A stretch of DNA of 64,000 nucleotides from Pseudomonas sp. MM223 (GCA_947090765.1 OX352322.1:1445501-1509500); one strand, 5' to 3'; shown: positions 1 through 8,806, numbered from the stretch's first letter. Numbers and translations: made by a program. Notes: generated by a model from the sequence alone, not told the origin.

Positions 1-8
1 AGCTGCAC

Positions 9-1244
9 ATGACGACCCTTTCACCCGTATCCAGCCTGCCCCCGCAGGCCCGTTCGGCGCCACGGCGCGCCGCCCATGTCATCCGCAGTGATGCCGAAGC
101 CATCGAAGTCGCCCAGCGTCTGGCCGAGGACTTTGCCCAGGATGCGGCTTTGCGTGACCGTGAGCGGCGTTTACCGTGGGATGAACTTGATCGCTTTTCC
201 GACAGTGGCCTGTGGGCGATCACCGTGCCCAAGGAGTTTGGCGGCGCGGGCGTGTCCTATGCCACCCTCAGTGAAGTGATTGCAACCATCTCGGCGGCCG
301 ATTCGTCCCTCGGGCAGTTGCCGCAAAACCACTTTGGTGTGCTCAGCAACCTGCGCCTGACCGGCAGCGAAACGCAAAAGCGCGACTACTTCTCCAAGGT
401 GCTGCAGGGCTACCGTTTCGGCAATGCCTTTTCCGAATCGCGCGGCCAGTACGTGACCACCTTCCAGACGCAAATCCGCGTCACTGGCGCCAGCGCCGTG
501 ATCGACGGCGAGAAGGCGTACTGCACCGGTGCCCTGTTTGCCCATATCGTTCCTGTTGCCGGCGTTGATGAAGAGGGGCGACCGCATATTGCCTTTGTTC
601 CTCGCGATGCCGCAGGCCTGACCGTGATCGACAGCTGGGACGGCTTCGGCCAGCGCATCACCGCCAGTGGCCAGGTGCGCCTCGACGGCGTGCAGGTACC
701 GGCGGCCGATGTGATACCGGCCTGGAAGGCCTACGACCAGCCCACGGCTGATGGCCCGATCTCGCAGATTATCCAGGCCGCAGTCGATACCGGTATCGCC
801 CGTGGCGCCTTCGCAGCAACCTTGCAGGTGGCCCGCCAGGCACGGCCGTGGGCCGACAGCGGCCTGCAACATGGCTGGCAGGACCCGCTCAGTCAGGCAC
901 TGATTGGCGAACTGGCCTGGCGCCTGCAAGCGGCCGAAGCCCTCCTGCGCCGTGCTGCGCAGGCCGTGGACCTAGCGGTTGCCCAGCCTGACGAAGAGCA
1001 TGTGGCGCAGGCCTCGGTGGTGGTCGGCCAGGCCAAGGTGCTGTCCACGGCCATTTCGCTGGAGGCGTCCAGCCGCCTGCTGGAACTGGGTGGCACGCGC
1101 AGTGTGTCGGCCAGCCAGGGGCTGGACCGTTTCTGGCGCAATGCCCGCACCCACACCCTGCATGACCCGGTGCGCTGGAAGTACCACTTGGTCGGCAATC
1201 AACTGCTCAACGGCATCAAGCCGCAACGTCACGCCTGGAACTGA
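9..1244 (+). CDS. SfnB-family flavin-dependent sulfur-acquisition oxidoreductase (acyl-CoA dehydrogenase fold)
   Basis: A 411-aa protein with the complete acyl-CoA dehydrogenase fold: an alpha-helical N-terminal domain, a middle beta-domain with the DGEKAYCTG segment typical of this branch (about residue 165), and a C-terminal four-helix domain containing LDRFWRNARTHTLHDP (about residues 375-390). The FWRNARTHTLHDP signature is shared by SfnB and DszC/DszA-linked flavin monooxygenases rather than true fatty-acid dehydrogenases, so a role in releasing sulfur from organosulfur compounds is likely; the substrate is inferred. Only eight bases precede the ATG, so the promoter and ribosome binding site lie outside the window. 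A small gene follows after 10 bases. Confidence 0.82.
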   Translation: MTTLSPVSSLPPQARSAPRRAAHVIRSDAEAIEVAQRLAEDFAQDAALRDRERRLPWDELDRFSDSGLWAITVPKEFGGAGVSYATLSEVIATISAADSSLGQLPQNHFGVLSNLRLTGSETQKRDYFSKVLQGYRFGNAFSESRGQYVTTFQTQIRVTGASAVIDGEKAYCTGALFAHIVPVAGVDEEGRPHIAFVPRDAAGLTVIDSWDGFGQRITASGQVRLDGVQVPAADVIPAWKAYDQPTADGPISQIIQAAVDTGIARGAFAATLQVARQARPWADSGLQHGWQDPLSQALIGELAWRLQAAEALLRRAAQAVDLAVAQPDEEHVAQASVVVGQAKVLSTAISLEASSRLLELGGTRSVSASQGLDRFWRNARTHTLHDPVRWKYHLVGNQLLNGIKPQRHAWN

Positions 1245-1254
1245 GGAGGCGCAC

Positions 1255-1632
1255 ATGTCCAATATCCATTCCCATGGCCGGGGCGACCTGGCACATGCCC
1301 GTGAGGTCGAGGCGGCCTTGCTTGAATACTTGCGTGTGCACAGTGCCCGCCATGAAACCTTGGTGATTGCCACGGTGGGGGAGGTGCGCATTGCTATTGA
1401 TGCTGCCGATGCATTGCTGGAGCAGGCAGATGATTCGCAGGCATCGGCGATTGCTTTTCGCTTGGCGGCTGCTGAAGGGGCTCGGCTGGCCGGTGAGGCT
1501 TACTTCGAGTTGGCCGGTCGCAGCCTGGCACGGCCTGAGGTGAGTGGTGGTGAGCCGGTGCTGGCGACCCAGAGGCGGTTGCTGGGGGACCATTACCTCA
1601 ATGGTGCGGCGTTGGCCGACGGCCTGGACTAG
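1255..1632 (+). CDS. small protein resembling only the C-terminal lobe of an acyl-CoA dehydrogenase
   Basis: A 125-aa product starting at an ATG with a good Shine-Dalgarno (gagg, 1243-1246, running into the stop of the preceding gene), so it is probably co-transcribed with it. Its sequence reads like the last helical lobe of the acyl-CoA dehydrogenase fold: a run of Ala-rich helices, ELAGRS in place of the usual ELGGTRS, and an ending GDHYLNG that matches the GNQLLNG end of its neighbour. The flavin-binding middle domain, the N-terminal domain and the WRNARTH segment are absent. It could be a regulatory or structural partner of the full-length enzyme, or a decaying duplicate. No function can be assigned. 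Confidence 0.65.
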   Translation: MSNIHSHGRGDLAHAREVEAALLEYLRVHSARHETLVIATVGEVRIAIDAADALLEQADDSQASAIAFRLAAAEGARLAGEAYFELAGRSLARPEVSGGEPVLATQRRLLGDHYLNGAALADGLD

Positions 1633-1643
1633 CCGCTGATAGT

Positions 1644-1765
1644 GCCGGGGCCGCTTTGCGGCCCATCGCCGGCAAGCCAGCTCCCACGGGGGATGTGCAG
1701 GTCTTCAGTGATGCGCGGTCCCTGTGGGAGCTGGCTTGCCGGCGATGGGCTGCGCAGCAGCCCCG
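1644..1765. repeat. REP/BIME palindrome pair (type 1)
   Basis: Two inverted REP units separated by about 30 bases. Each arm contains GCCGGCAAGCCAGCTCCCAC or its reverse complement, flanked by a GGGGCCGC/GCAGCCCC outer stem. This is the common extragenic palindrome of P. putida. It lies in the convergent gap between the 1255-1632 gene and the flavoprotein gene on the other strand, where it can act as a bidirectional transcription stop. Confidence 0.9.
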
Positions 1766-1775
1766 ATGCGGTTAT

Positions 1776-3017
1776 TCAGGATTGCTTGGCACCCCCACCA
1801 ATCTGCCATACATACGGTGGTTCAACACCGTTCACGTGCCAGTCGCCAATGATCCGCTCCTTGTAGATTACCGGGTTGTGCGAAGCCGCCGTGCGGGCAT
1901 TGCGCCAGTGGCGGTCGAGCTGGCGGCTGGTGCTGGTGGTGGATGCACCCAGGGCATTGAACAGGTCGCTGGTGGCGCGCAGCACCAGGTCGATGGCCGC
2001 CACCTGGGCCTGGGCCGACTCCAGTTCGGCAAGCACATTGGCCTGCTGTTCAGCGGCCGGGTCATTGGCAAAACGTGCCAGGTAAGCCCGTTGGCTGGCC
2101 TCGGCGGCGCGCAGCGTTGCAGCTTCTGCGGCATACACCTGGCCTGAGGCCTTGCCGATCACTTGCAGTACCTGTGGGTCCTGGCTGACGGCTGCACCGT
2201 TGCCGTGGCTGAACACCCGGGTGCGCTTGCTGGTCTCGCGGCTGAAGTCGCGCACGGCGGCGCGCCCGGAGCCGGTGATGACGGCCAGCAGGACCAGTTG
2301 GTAGAACGCGGTCTGGTATTTGAAACGGGTGCCAAAGTCGATGATGTTCTCTTCCTCGACCACGGCATTTTCGAACACCGAGGTACCGCTGCCGGTAGTG
2401 CGCTGGCCAAAGCCATCCCAGTCATCGCTCTGGCGGATACCGGGCTGACGGGTGCGAATGGCCGCGATCACGTCGGCACCGGTGTCATCGCGGCGGGCGA
2501 ACAGGTCGATCCAGTCAGAGAACAGGCTGCCGGTGCTGTAGTACTTGGTGCCGTTGACCACCCACTGCTCACCCTGGCGCGAAACGCGGGTGATCACATC
2601 GCCGATCTTCACCGCGCCGATTTCGGTCCACGCGCAGCCCACCAGGTCACCGGCAACGAAGCGCTGGAACCACACGCCCTGTGGCGCGTTGGCATGGGCG
2701 TTGAGGCGGTCTTCGACGAAGGCGAAATGGCCGCGCAGGGCCTGGGGCACATTGGAGTCGGCCTCGGCCAGTTCGATCAGCAACTGGAACAACTGCGGCA
2801 AAGAGGCCCCGCCGCCGCCATGTTCGACCGGTATACGCACGGCGCCAAAGCCGGCTTCTTTCAGCCACTGGATCGGTTCGTGGGGCAGGGTGCGGTTGCG
2901 TTCGCGTTCCACGCTGCTTTCGGCAATGCGGGTGAAGATAGGTCGAAAGCGTGCGGCGAGCGTGGCGTAGTCGGTGCCATTGGTGGGGACGGGCAGGTGC
3001 TGTTCGAGGGCAGTCAT
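1776..3017 (-). CDS. DszC/SfnB-like acyl-CoA dehydrogenase-family flavoprotein
   Basis: A 413-aa protein of the same fold as the gene at 9-1244 but from a different branch. It has the N-terminal helical domain, VNGTKYYSTGSLFSDW in the beta-domain (about residues 155-170), DDWDGFGQRTTGSG, and LDRHWRNARTAASHNP in the C-terminal domain (about residues 370-385). These features fit reduced-flavin-dependent monooxygenases of the DszC group that act on sulfur heterocycles, sulfones or related compounds; the actual substrate is unknown. The ATG is preceded by GGAG at good spacing. A sigma-54-type promoter about 45 bases upstream fits control by an SfnR-like enhancer-binding activator under sulfur limitation, which is inference. 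Confidence 0.82.
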   Translation of the reverse strand: MTALEQHLPVPTNGTDYATLAARFRPIFTRIAESSVERERNRTLPHEPIQWLKEAGFGAVRIPVEHGGGGASLPQLFQLLIELAEADSNVPQALRGHFAFVEDRLNAHANAPQGVWFQRFVAGDLVGCAWTEIGAVKIGDVITRVSRQGEQWVVNGTKYYSTGSLFSDWIDLFARRDDTGADVIAAIRTRQPGIRQSDDWDGFGQRTTGSGTSVFENAVVEEENIIDFGTRFKYQTAFYQLVLLAVITGSGRAAVRDFSRETSKRTRVFSHGNGAAVSQDPQVLQVIGKASGQVYAAEAATLRAAEASQRAYLARFANDPAAEQQANVLAELESAQAQVAAIDLVLRATSDLFNALGASTTSTSRQLDRHWRNARTAASHNPVIYKERIIGDWHVNGVEPPYVWQIGGGAKQS

Positions 3018-3060
3018 CGGAATACTCCAGGTACATGAAAGCGGGTGGTATGTACCGGTG

Positions 3061-3078
3061 ATTGCACAGGTCGTGCCG
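3061..3078 (-). promoter_or_regulatory. sigma-54 (-24/-12) promoter candidate for the flavoprotein gene at 1776-3017
   Basis: On the minus strand the sequence reads CGGCACGACCTGTGCAAT, against the consensus TGGCACG-N4-TTGCA. The invariant GG and GC are both present at the correct spacing, and only two core positions deviate. It points at the downstream ATG with a predicted leader of about 35 bases. In P. putida the sfn genes are known to be activated by the sigma-54-dependent regulator SfnR, which makes this placement meaningful. Confidence 0.7.
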
Positions 3079-3251
3079 GGTGGCGGAAGGGCCGTGGGGC
3101 GGGGCTTGCGGTGTGTTTCGATGGTTGCTGGCTGTGGCGTGGCGGGGCAAGTTGTTGTTTGGCTGTGGGCCGGGCAACAGCTGCCAGCGGTTGGAAAACC
3201 AGCTGGATTTCTTTGTAACGCTGGCTTCCCGGCACCGGCGGCCTGATTTAA

Positions 3252-3267
3252 TATACTTGCCAGTATA
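3252..3267. promoter_or_regulatory. 16-bp operator-like dyad upstream of the RND efflux genes
   Basis: TATACT-TGCC-AGTATA, perfect 6-bp arms with a 4-base spacer, 34 bases before the adaptor ATG in an AT-rich patch that could also hold the promoter. The size and position fit a TetR- or MarR-type operator. No regulator gene adjoins the operon in this window. The rest of the 3018-3301 gap holds the minus-strand sigma-54-like promoter and no gene I can recognise. Confidence 0.5.
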
Positions 3268-3301
3268 AATATTCGATGTGCACCCCGCGAAAGGATTCAT
3301 C

Positions 3302-4402
3302 ATGTTGCGCCATGCCTTATCCATCGCTCTGCCTGCCGTTGCCGCGTTGTTACTGACGGCATGCGGTCAGGAAGCCGCCCCGCCTGCCGCGCCGCGCCCG
3401 GCGCTGGTGGTGCAGCCGCAGCCGGCCGAAGCCGCTGCCGACAGTTACCCCGGCGAAGTGCGTGCGCGCTTCGAGCCAGACCTGGCCTTCCGCATTGGCG
3501 GCAAGGTCAGCAAGCGCCTGGTGGAGGAGGGGCAGCGGGTCAAGGCCGACCAGCCGCTGGCCGAGCTGGACCCGCAAGACGTGCGCCTGCAACTGGAAGC
3601 CAACCGCGCCCAGATGGCGGCTGCCGAGGCCAACCTGGCGCTGGTGCGCGCCGAACGTGACCGTTACCAGAAGCTGCTGGACCGGCAGATGGTCAGCCAT
3701 TCCCAGTTCGACAATGCCGAAAACCTCTACCGCGCCGGCCTTGCCCGCCTGAAGCAGGCCAAGGCCGAGTTCGATGTGGCTGGCAACCAGGCCGAATATG
3801 CCGTGCTGCGCGCACCGCAGGCGGGGGTGGTTGCCAAACGTCAGGTCGAAGTGGGCCAGGTGGTTGCCGCCGGGCAAACCGTGTTCACCCTGGCCGCCGA
3901 TGGCGAGCGGGAAGTGGTCATCGGCCTGCCAGAGCAACAGTTTGCCCACTTTGCCGTGGGCCAACCGGTGAGCGTGGAGCTTTGGTCGCACCCACAAGAG
4001 CGCTTCCAGGGGCGCATTCGCGAGCTGTCACCGGCCGCCGACCCACGCTCGCGCACCTTTGCAGCGCGCATCGCCTTTACCTCGACGGCCACGCCGGCCG
4101 AACTGGGCCAGAGCGCCCGGGTGTTCATCGCCCATGGGGGGGTGATCCCGTTGGCAGTGCCGCTGTCTGCGGTGACCGCGGAAAACGGCCAGGCCTATGT
4201 GTGGCGGGTCAACAAGGACAGCCGCCTGGAACGGGCCGTGGTGCGCCTGGGGGCGTACGGCAGCGACAGTGTGCCAGTGCTCGAAGGCCTTGCCCCGGGC
4301 GACTGGGTGGTCGCCGCGGGTGGCCATGTTCTGCGCGAGGGCCAGGAAGTACGCCCTGTTGATCGCAGCAACCGTGTAGTGAACCTGACGGCCAAGGAGT
4401 AA
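3302..4402 (+). CDS. RND efflux periplasmic adaptor (membrane fusion) lipoprotein
   Basis: A 366-aa HlyD/AcrA-type adaptor. The start at MLRHAL is chosen because it gives a proper lipoprotein signal: a basic N-terminus, a hydrophobic stretch and the lipobox LLTAC with the lipidated cysteine at residue 21; an ATG-free upstream extension is unlikely. A lipoyl-like half motif (around residue 60), an alpha-helical hairpin (about residues 85-145) rich in Ala, Glu and Arg, the second lipoyl half (VLRAPQAGVV) and beta-barrel plus membrane-proximal domains follow in order. It links the permease encoded six bases downstream to an outer-membrane channel encoded elsewhere. No channel gene is present here. 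Confidence 0.9.
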   Translation: MLRHALSIALPAVAALLLTACGQEAAPPAAPRPALVVQPQPAEAAADSYPGEVRARFEPDLAFRIGGKVSKRLVEEGQRVKADQPLAELDPQDVRLQLEANRAQMAAAEANLALVRAERDRYQKLLDRQMVSHSQFDNAENLYRAGLARLKQAKAEFDVAGNQAEYAVLRAPQAGVVAKRQVEVGQVVAAGQTVFTLAADGEREVVIGLPEQQFAHFAVGQPVSVELWSHPQERFQGRIRELSPAADPRSRTFAARIAFTSTATPAELGQSARVFIAHGGVIPLAVPLSAVTAENGQAYVWRVNKDSRLERAVVRLGAYGSDSVPVLEGLAPGDWVVAAGGHVLREGQEVRPVDRSNRVVNLTAKE

Positions 4403-4408
4403 GTCCCG

Positions 4409-7400
4409 ATGGGTTTCAACCTTTCTGCCTGGGCGCTGCGCAACCGCCAGATTGTCCTGTTCCTGATGATCCTGCTGGCGGCTATTGGCGCCATGTCCTA
4501 CACCAAGCTCGGCCAGAGCGAGGACCCGCCATTCACCTTCAAGGCCATGGTCATTCGTACCCTGTGGCCAGGCGCCAGCGCCGAGGAAGTGTCGCGCCAG
4601 GTCACCGAACGCATCGAGAAGAAGCTGATGGAAACCGGCGAGTACGAGAAGATTGTCTCGTTCTCCCGCCCGGGCGAATCGCAGGTCACCTTCATGGCCC
4701 GCGACTCGCTGCATTCCAAGGACATCCCCGAGCTGTGGTACCAGATCCGCAAGAAGGTTGCGGACATTCGGCATACCCTGCCACCAGAGGTCCAGGGCCC
4801 GTTCTTCAACGACGAGTTCGGCACCACCTTCGGCAATATCTATGCGCTGACCGGTAAAGGCTTCGACTACGCGGTGCTCAAGGACTACGCCGACCGCATC
4901 CAGATCCAGTTGCAGCGGGTCAAGGACGTGGGCAAGGTCGAGTTGGTCGGCCTGCAGGACGAAAAAATCTGGATCGAGCTGTCCAACCTCAAGCTGGCTA
5001 CCCTCGGCGTACCCCTGGCGGCCGTGCAGCAGGCGTTGCAGGAGCAGAACGCGGTGAGCACCGCCGGCTTCTTCGAGACGCCCAGCGAACGCCTGCAACT
5101 GCGGGTGAGCGGGCGCTTTGACAGTGTCGAGCAGATTCGCCAGTTCCCGATCCGTGTGGGTGATCGCACCTTCCGCATCGGCGACGTGGCTGACGTGCAC
5201 CGAGGCTTCAACGACCCACCCGCCCCGCGTATGCGCTTCATGGGCGAGGATGCGATTGGCCTGGCCGTGTCGATGAAGGACGGCGGCGACATCCTGGTAC
5301 TGGGCAAGGCCCTGGAAGGCGAGTTCGAGCGCGTGGCGCGCAACCTGCCGGCCGGTATGGAGTTGCGCAAGGTCTCGGACCAGCCTGCGGCGGTCAAGGC
5401 CGGTGTTGGCGAGTTTGTGCAGGTGCTGGTCGAGGCACTGGTCATCGTGCTGCTGGTGAGCTTCTTCTCGCTGGGCCTGCGCACCGGCCTGGTGGTGGCG
5501 CTGGCCATCCCCTTGGTGCTGGCCATGACCTTTGCCGCCATGCACTACTTTGGCATCGGCCTGCACAAAATTTCCCTCGGCGCGCTGGTGCTGGCGCTGG
5601 GCCTGCTGGTAGACGACGCGATCATTGCCGTCGAGATGATGGCGATCAAGATGGAGCAGGGCTACGACCGGCTCAAGGCGGCCAGTTATGCCTGGAGCAG
5701 CACGGCCTTCCCGATGCTTACCGGTACCCTGATCACCGCGGCGGGCTTCTTGCCCATTGCCACTGCGGCTTCCAGCACCGGCGAATACACCCGCTCGATC
5801 TTCCAGGTGGTGACCATCGCCCTGTTGACCTCATGGGTGGCGGCGGTGGTGTTCGTGCCCTACCTGGGCGAGCGTCTGCTGCCAGACCTGGCCAAGCTGC
5901 ACGCTGCGCGCCATGGCAAGGACGGCCACGCGCCAGACCCTTACGCCACGCCGTTCTACCAGCGTGTGCGGCGGGTGGTGGAGTGGTGCGTGCGGCGGCG
6001 CAAGACGGTGATCCTGCTGACTATCGCGGCCTTTGTCGGCAGCATCCTGCTGTTCCGCTTCGTGCCCCAGCAATTCTTCCCGGCCTCCGGGCGCCCCGAG
6101 CTGATGGTGGACCTGAAGCTGGCCGAAGGCGCTTCGCTGGCCAATACCGCCGAGCGAGTGAAGCAATTGGAGGCATTGCTCAAGCAGCAGGACGGCATCG
6201 AAAACTACGTGGCCTACGTGGGTACGGGTTCGCCACGCTTTTACCTGCCGCTGGACCAGCAACTGCCGGCAGCCAGCTTTGCCCAGTTCGTGGTGCTGGC
6301 CAAGTCGATGGAGGACCGCGAGCGCCTGCGCAGCTGGCTGATCAGCACCGTGGACCAGCAATTCCCCGACCTGCGTGCCCGGGTCACGCGCCTGGAAAAC
6401 GGCCCACCCGTGGGCTACCCGGTGCAGTTCCGGGTCACCGGCGAGCACATTGAAAAGGCCCGTGAGCTGGCCCGTGAAGTGGCCGACAAGGTGCGCGAGA
6501 ACCCGCATGTGGTGAACGTGCACCTGGACTGGGAAGAACCCAGCAAGGCGGTGTTTCTCGAAATTGACCAGGACCGCGCCCGCGCCTTGGGCGTGAGCAC
6601 TGCGCACTTGTCCAGCTTCCTGCAAAGCTCGTTGACCGGCACCACGGTCAGCCAGTACCGCGAGGACAACGAGCTGATCGAGATCCTGCTGCGCGGTACC
6701 CCACAGGAGCGCGGCGACCTGGCTAACCTCGGCAGCCTGGCATTGCCCACCGACAACGGCCAGAGCGTGGCGCTGTCGCAGGTAGCGACCCTGGAGTACG
6801 GCTTCGAGGAAGGCATCATCTGGCACCGCAACCGCCTGCCGACGGTGACCGTGCGTGCCGATATCTACGACAAGGAGCAACCGGCCACACTGGTGAAACA
6901 GATCGAGCCGACCCTGCAGGAGATACGCGCCAAGCTGCCGGATGGCTACCTGCTGGAAGTGGGCGGTACGGTGGAAGACTCCGAGCGTGGGCAGAAGTCG
7001 GTGAACGCCGGCATGCCGCTGTTCGTGGTGGTAGTGCTGAGCCTGCTGATGATCCAGCTGCGCAGCTTCTCGCGCACGGTGATGGTGTTCCTCACCGCGC
7101 CGCTGGGGCTGATTGGCGTAACCCTGTTCCTGCTGGTGTTCCGCCAGCCGTTCGGTTTTGTCGCCATGCTGGGCACCATTGCCCTGGCGGGTATGATCAT
7201 GCGCAACTCGGTGATCCTGGTGGACCAGATCGAGCAGGACATTGCGGCGGGGATGGAGCGTTGGCAGGCGATCATCGAAGCCACGGTGCGTCGCTTCCGG
7301 CCAATCGTGCTGACCGCGCTGGCGGCGGTGCTGGCGATGATCCCGTTGTCACGCAGCGTGTTCTACGGGCCGATGGCAGTGGCGATCATGGGTGGTTTGA

Positions 7401-7474
7401 TTGTGGCCACGGCGTTGACCCTGTTGTTCCTGCCAGCGTTGTATGCGGCATGGTTCAGGGTTAGGAAGGACTGA
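4409..7474 (+). CDS. RND-family multidrug efflux permease
   Basis: A 1021-aa inner-membrane proton/drug antiporter of the AcrB superfamily, full length for the family. The start has AAGGAG 10 bases upstream. Residues 10-30 form TM1, and a large periplasmic loop follows. TM4 carries the proton-relay motif LVDDAIIAVEMM (around residue 405), and the second half repeats the plan, with a conserved GMIMRNSVILVDQIE segment around residue 925. The N-terminal NLSAWALRNRQ and PFFNDEFG motifs resemble the TriC-like branch of Pseudomonas pumps, but I cannot assign a substrate or a name. It is translated together with the adaptor, and the operon probably ends at the REP element downstream. Confidence 0.92.
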   Translation: MGFNLSAWALRNRQIVLFLMILLAAIGAMSYTKLGQSEDPPFTFKAMVIRTLWPGASAEEVSRQVTERIEKKLMETGEYEKIVSFSRPGESQVTFMARDSLHSKDIPELWYQIRKKVADIRHTLPPEVQGPFFNDEFGTTFGNIYALTGKGFDYAVLKDYADRIQIQLQRVKDVGKVELVGLQDEKIWIELSNLKLATLGVPLAAVQQALQEQNAVSTAGFFETPSERLQLRVSGRFDSVEQIRQFPIRVGDRTFRIGDVADVHRGFNDPPAPRMRFMGEDAIGLAVSMKDGGDILVLGKALEGEFERVARNLPAGMELRKVSDQPAAVKAGVGEFVQVLVEALVIVLLVSFFSLGLRTGLVVALAIPLVLAMTFAAMHYFGIGLHKISLGALVLALGLLVDDAIIAVEMMAIKMEQGYDRLKAASYAWSSTAFPMLTGTLITAAGFLPIATAASSTGEYTRSIFQVVTIALLTSWVAAVVFVPYLGERLLPDLAKLHAARHGKDGHAPDPYATPFYQRVRRVVEWCVRRRKTVILLTIAAFVGSILLFRFVPQQFFPASGRPELMVDLKLAEGASLANTAERVKQLEALLKQQDGIENYVAYVGTGSPRFYLPLDQQLPAASFAQFVVLAKSMEDRERLRSWLISTVDQQFPDLRARVTRLENGPPVGYPVQFRVTGEHIEKARELAREVADKVRENPHVVNVHLDWEEPSKAVFLEIDQDRARALGVSTAHLSSFLQSSLTGTTVSQYREDNELIEILLRGTPQERGDLANLGSLALPTDNGQSVALSQVATLEYGFEEGIIWHRNRLPTVTVRADIYDKEQPATLVKQIEPTLQEIRAKLPDGYLLEVGGTVEDSERGQKSVNAGMPLFVVVVLSLLMIQLRSFSRTVMVFLTAPLGLIGVTLFLLVFRQPFGFVAMLGTIALAGMIMRNSVILVDQIEQDIAAGMERWQAIIEATVRRFRPIVLTALAAVLAMIPLSRSVFYGPMAVAIMGGLIVATALTLLFLPALYAAWFRVRKD

Positions 7475-7482
7475 AGACAGCA

Positions 7483-7603
7483 GGGGAGGGCTTTGCCCTC
7501 CTTTCGCCGGCAAGCCAGCTCCCACAGGTACTGCACATGGCTTAAGGTCAATGCAGTCGAGGTGGGGCTGGCTTGCCGGCGATGGGCTGCAAAGCAGCCC
7601 CGG
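7483..7603. repeat. REP/BIME palindrome pair (type 1)
   Basis: Begins with a GGAGGGCTTTGCCCTCC hairpin, then GCCGGCAAGCCAGCTCCCAC, and closes with an imperfect inverted copy (GGCTGGCTTGCCGGC) and GGGCTGC-AAA-GCAGCCC. It lies in the convergent gap between the efflux permease gene and the DUF4197 gene and probably serves as terminator for both. The second unit lacks part of the usual GTGGGAG arm. Confidence 0.85.
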
Positions 7604-7608
7604 GGCCA

Positions 7609-8298
7609 TCACAGGGCGCCGAACACCTTCTTGGCCAGGCTGGTAGCGGCCTGCGCCGGGTTCTGGCGAATGCTCTGCTCCTGCTTGCCAATCATCTCGA
7701 ACAGGCCATCCAGCGCCTTTTCGGTCACGTAGTTTTCGATGCTGGCGCTCTTGGCGTCAACCACGCCCAGTGCCACGGCCTGCCCGGCAAAGTTGTTGTA
7801 CTGCTGGGCCAGGCCAACCTTGTCGGTAGCCTGTTTGACGATCGGCAGGAACTTGGCGCGGATCTGCTCGCGGCTGCTCTTGTTCAGGTATTGGGTGGCC
7901 GAGTCGTCACCGCCGCTGAGGATGCCCTTGGCATCGGTCACGCTCATGTTCTTCACGGCATCTACCAGAATCGCCTGGGCCTGTGGCACTGCGGCTTCGG
8001 CTGCCTTGTTCATGCTGGCTTCAAGGGCATCGACCTGCTCACCCTTGCCGAACATTTTCATGGCCTTGGCTGCTTTGCCCAGGTTGCCTGGCAATTCGAT
8101 GCGCACGTCGGGGTTGTTGCTGAAGCCACCTGGGGTGCTCAACTGCTTGACGGCCAGTTGCGCGCCTTGGGTCAGGGTATCTTTCAGGCCGCCAGTGGCG
8201 TCTTTCTGGCTCAGGTCGCCCAGCGACAGGGCCAGGGCGCTGGCCGACAGCAGCAGGCCGGCGCACAGGGTGGTGAAGCGCAGGGAAGTGCGGATCAT
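7609..8298 (-). CDS. DUF4197 domain-containing exported protein
   Basis: A 229-aa protein with a Sec signal peptide (basic start, hydrophobic core LLLSASALA, cleavage near residue 23) followed by an all-helical DUF4197 domain. The mature part begins with a stretch like LSLGDLSQKDATGGLKD, contains the conserved segment MSVTDAKGILSGGDDSATQYL (about residues 120-140, in which GDD-SAT is typical), and ends with VTEKALDGLFEMIGKQE. The family is widespread in Gammaproteobacteria with no established role; the location is presumably periplasmic. It lies 33 bases downstream of the ybaY-like gene on the same strand, so the two may share a transcript. Confidence 0.85.
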   Translation of the reverse strand: MIRTSLRFTTLCAGLLLSASALALSLGDLSQKDATGGLKDTLTQGAQLAVKQLSTPGGFSNNPDVRIELPGNLGKAAKAMKMFGKGEQVDALEASMNKAAEAAVPQAQAILVDAVKNMSVTDAKGILSGGDDSATQYLNKSSREQIRAKFLPIVKQATDKVGLAQQYNNFAGQAVALGVVDAKSASIENYVTEKALDGLFEMIGKQEQSIRQNPAQAATSLAKKVFGAL

Positions 8299-8331
8299 GA
8301 AGCTTTCCTTGTAAACGGATAAAGGCGGGTG

Positions 8332-8730
8332 TCAGCGAACCTGGTCGACCTTGATGCGCACAGATTGCGGGTCACTGCCGTCGAGCATGACACCATGGTG
8401 TTCGGTATTGATGAACAGCAGCTTGCCATCCAGCTCGATGCGCGCGCTCACCGCATAGCGGTGGCCGGGTTTTACCTGGGCTGGGTCGTAGCTAAGGTGG
8501 AACGGCAGCGGAACGTTGCCTTTGACCGGGCCGGCCTGGCGGGCCAGGGTCACGGCTGGGGCGTCCATCAGCGAAACATCCTGCAGCTCCACGCTCAAGG
8601 TAGCGGCAGGTGGCAGGGCAATACGCTGCAGGTAGAAAACTTCACCGTCCAGGCTGGCCTGGGTGGATGGGGTTTGGCTGGAACAGGCTGCGAGCAGGGA
8701 TGCGCAACACAGCATAAAGAGCTTTTTCAT
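8332..8730 (-). CDS. YbaY-family outer-membrane-type lipoprotein
   Basis: A 132-aa lipoprotein: signal peptide [16 protein letters not shown] with lipobox LLAAC and the lipidated cysteine at residue 16, then one beta-sandwich domain with the YbaY hallmarks ([20 protein letters not shown], then [20 protein letters not shown]). Family members bind glycans or polysaccharides in some reports, and some sit beside inhibitors or adhesins; no specific role can be given here. It lies 76 bases downstream of the true end of plsB. In the frameshifted reading of plsB the stop would overlap this ATG, which is coincidental. Confidence 0.82.
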   Translation of the reverse strand: MKKLFMLCCASLLAACSSQTPSTQASLDGEVFYLQRIALPPAATLSVELQDVSLMDAPAVTLARQAGPVKGNVPLPFHLSYDPAQVKPGHRYAVSARIELDGKLLFINTEHHGVMLDGSDPQSVRIKVDQVR

Positions 8731-8806
8731 GGAATCTCCATTGGTCCTTGGGCTGGCTTGTGGCCAACCCCAGGGACTTTAGCGGATTTTTCCGGTGGAT
8801 GAACCG

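Noticed and set aside
979..1254. Upstream extension of the 125-aa gene into the SfnB-like gene
   Set aside because: The extension lies out of frame within a complete enzyme gene, while the ATG at 1255 has its own Shine-Dalgarno.
4028..5566. Gln/His/Asp-rich open frame opposite the RND genes
   Set aside because: Spans two real genes on the other strand and has the composition of antisense GC-rich DNA.
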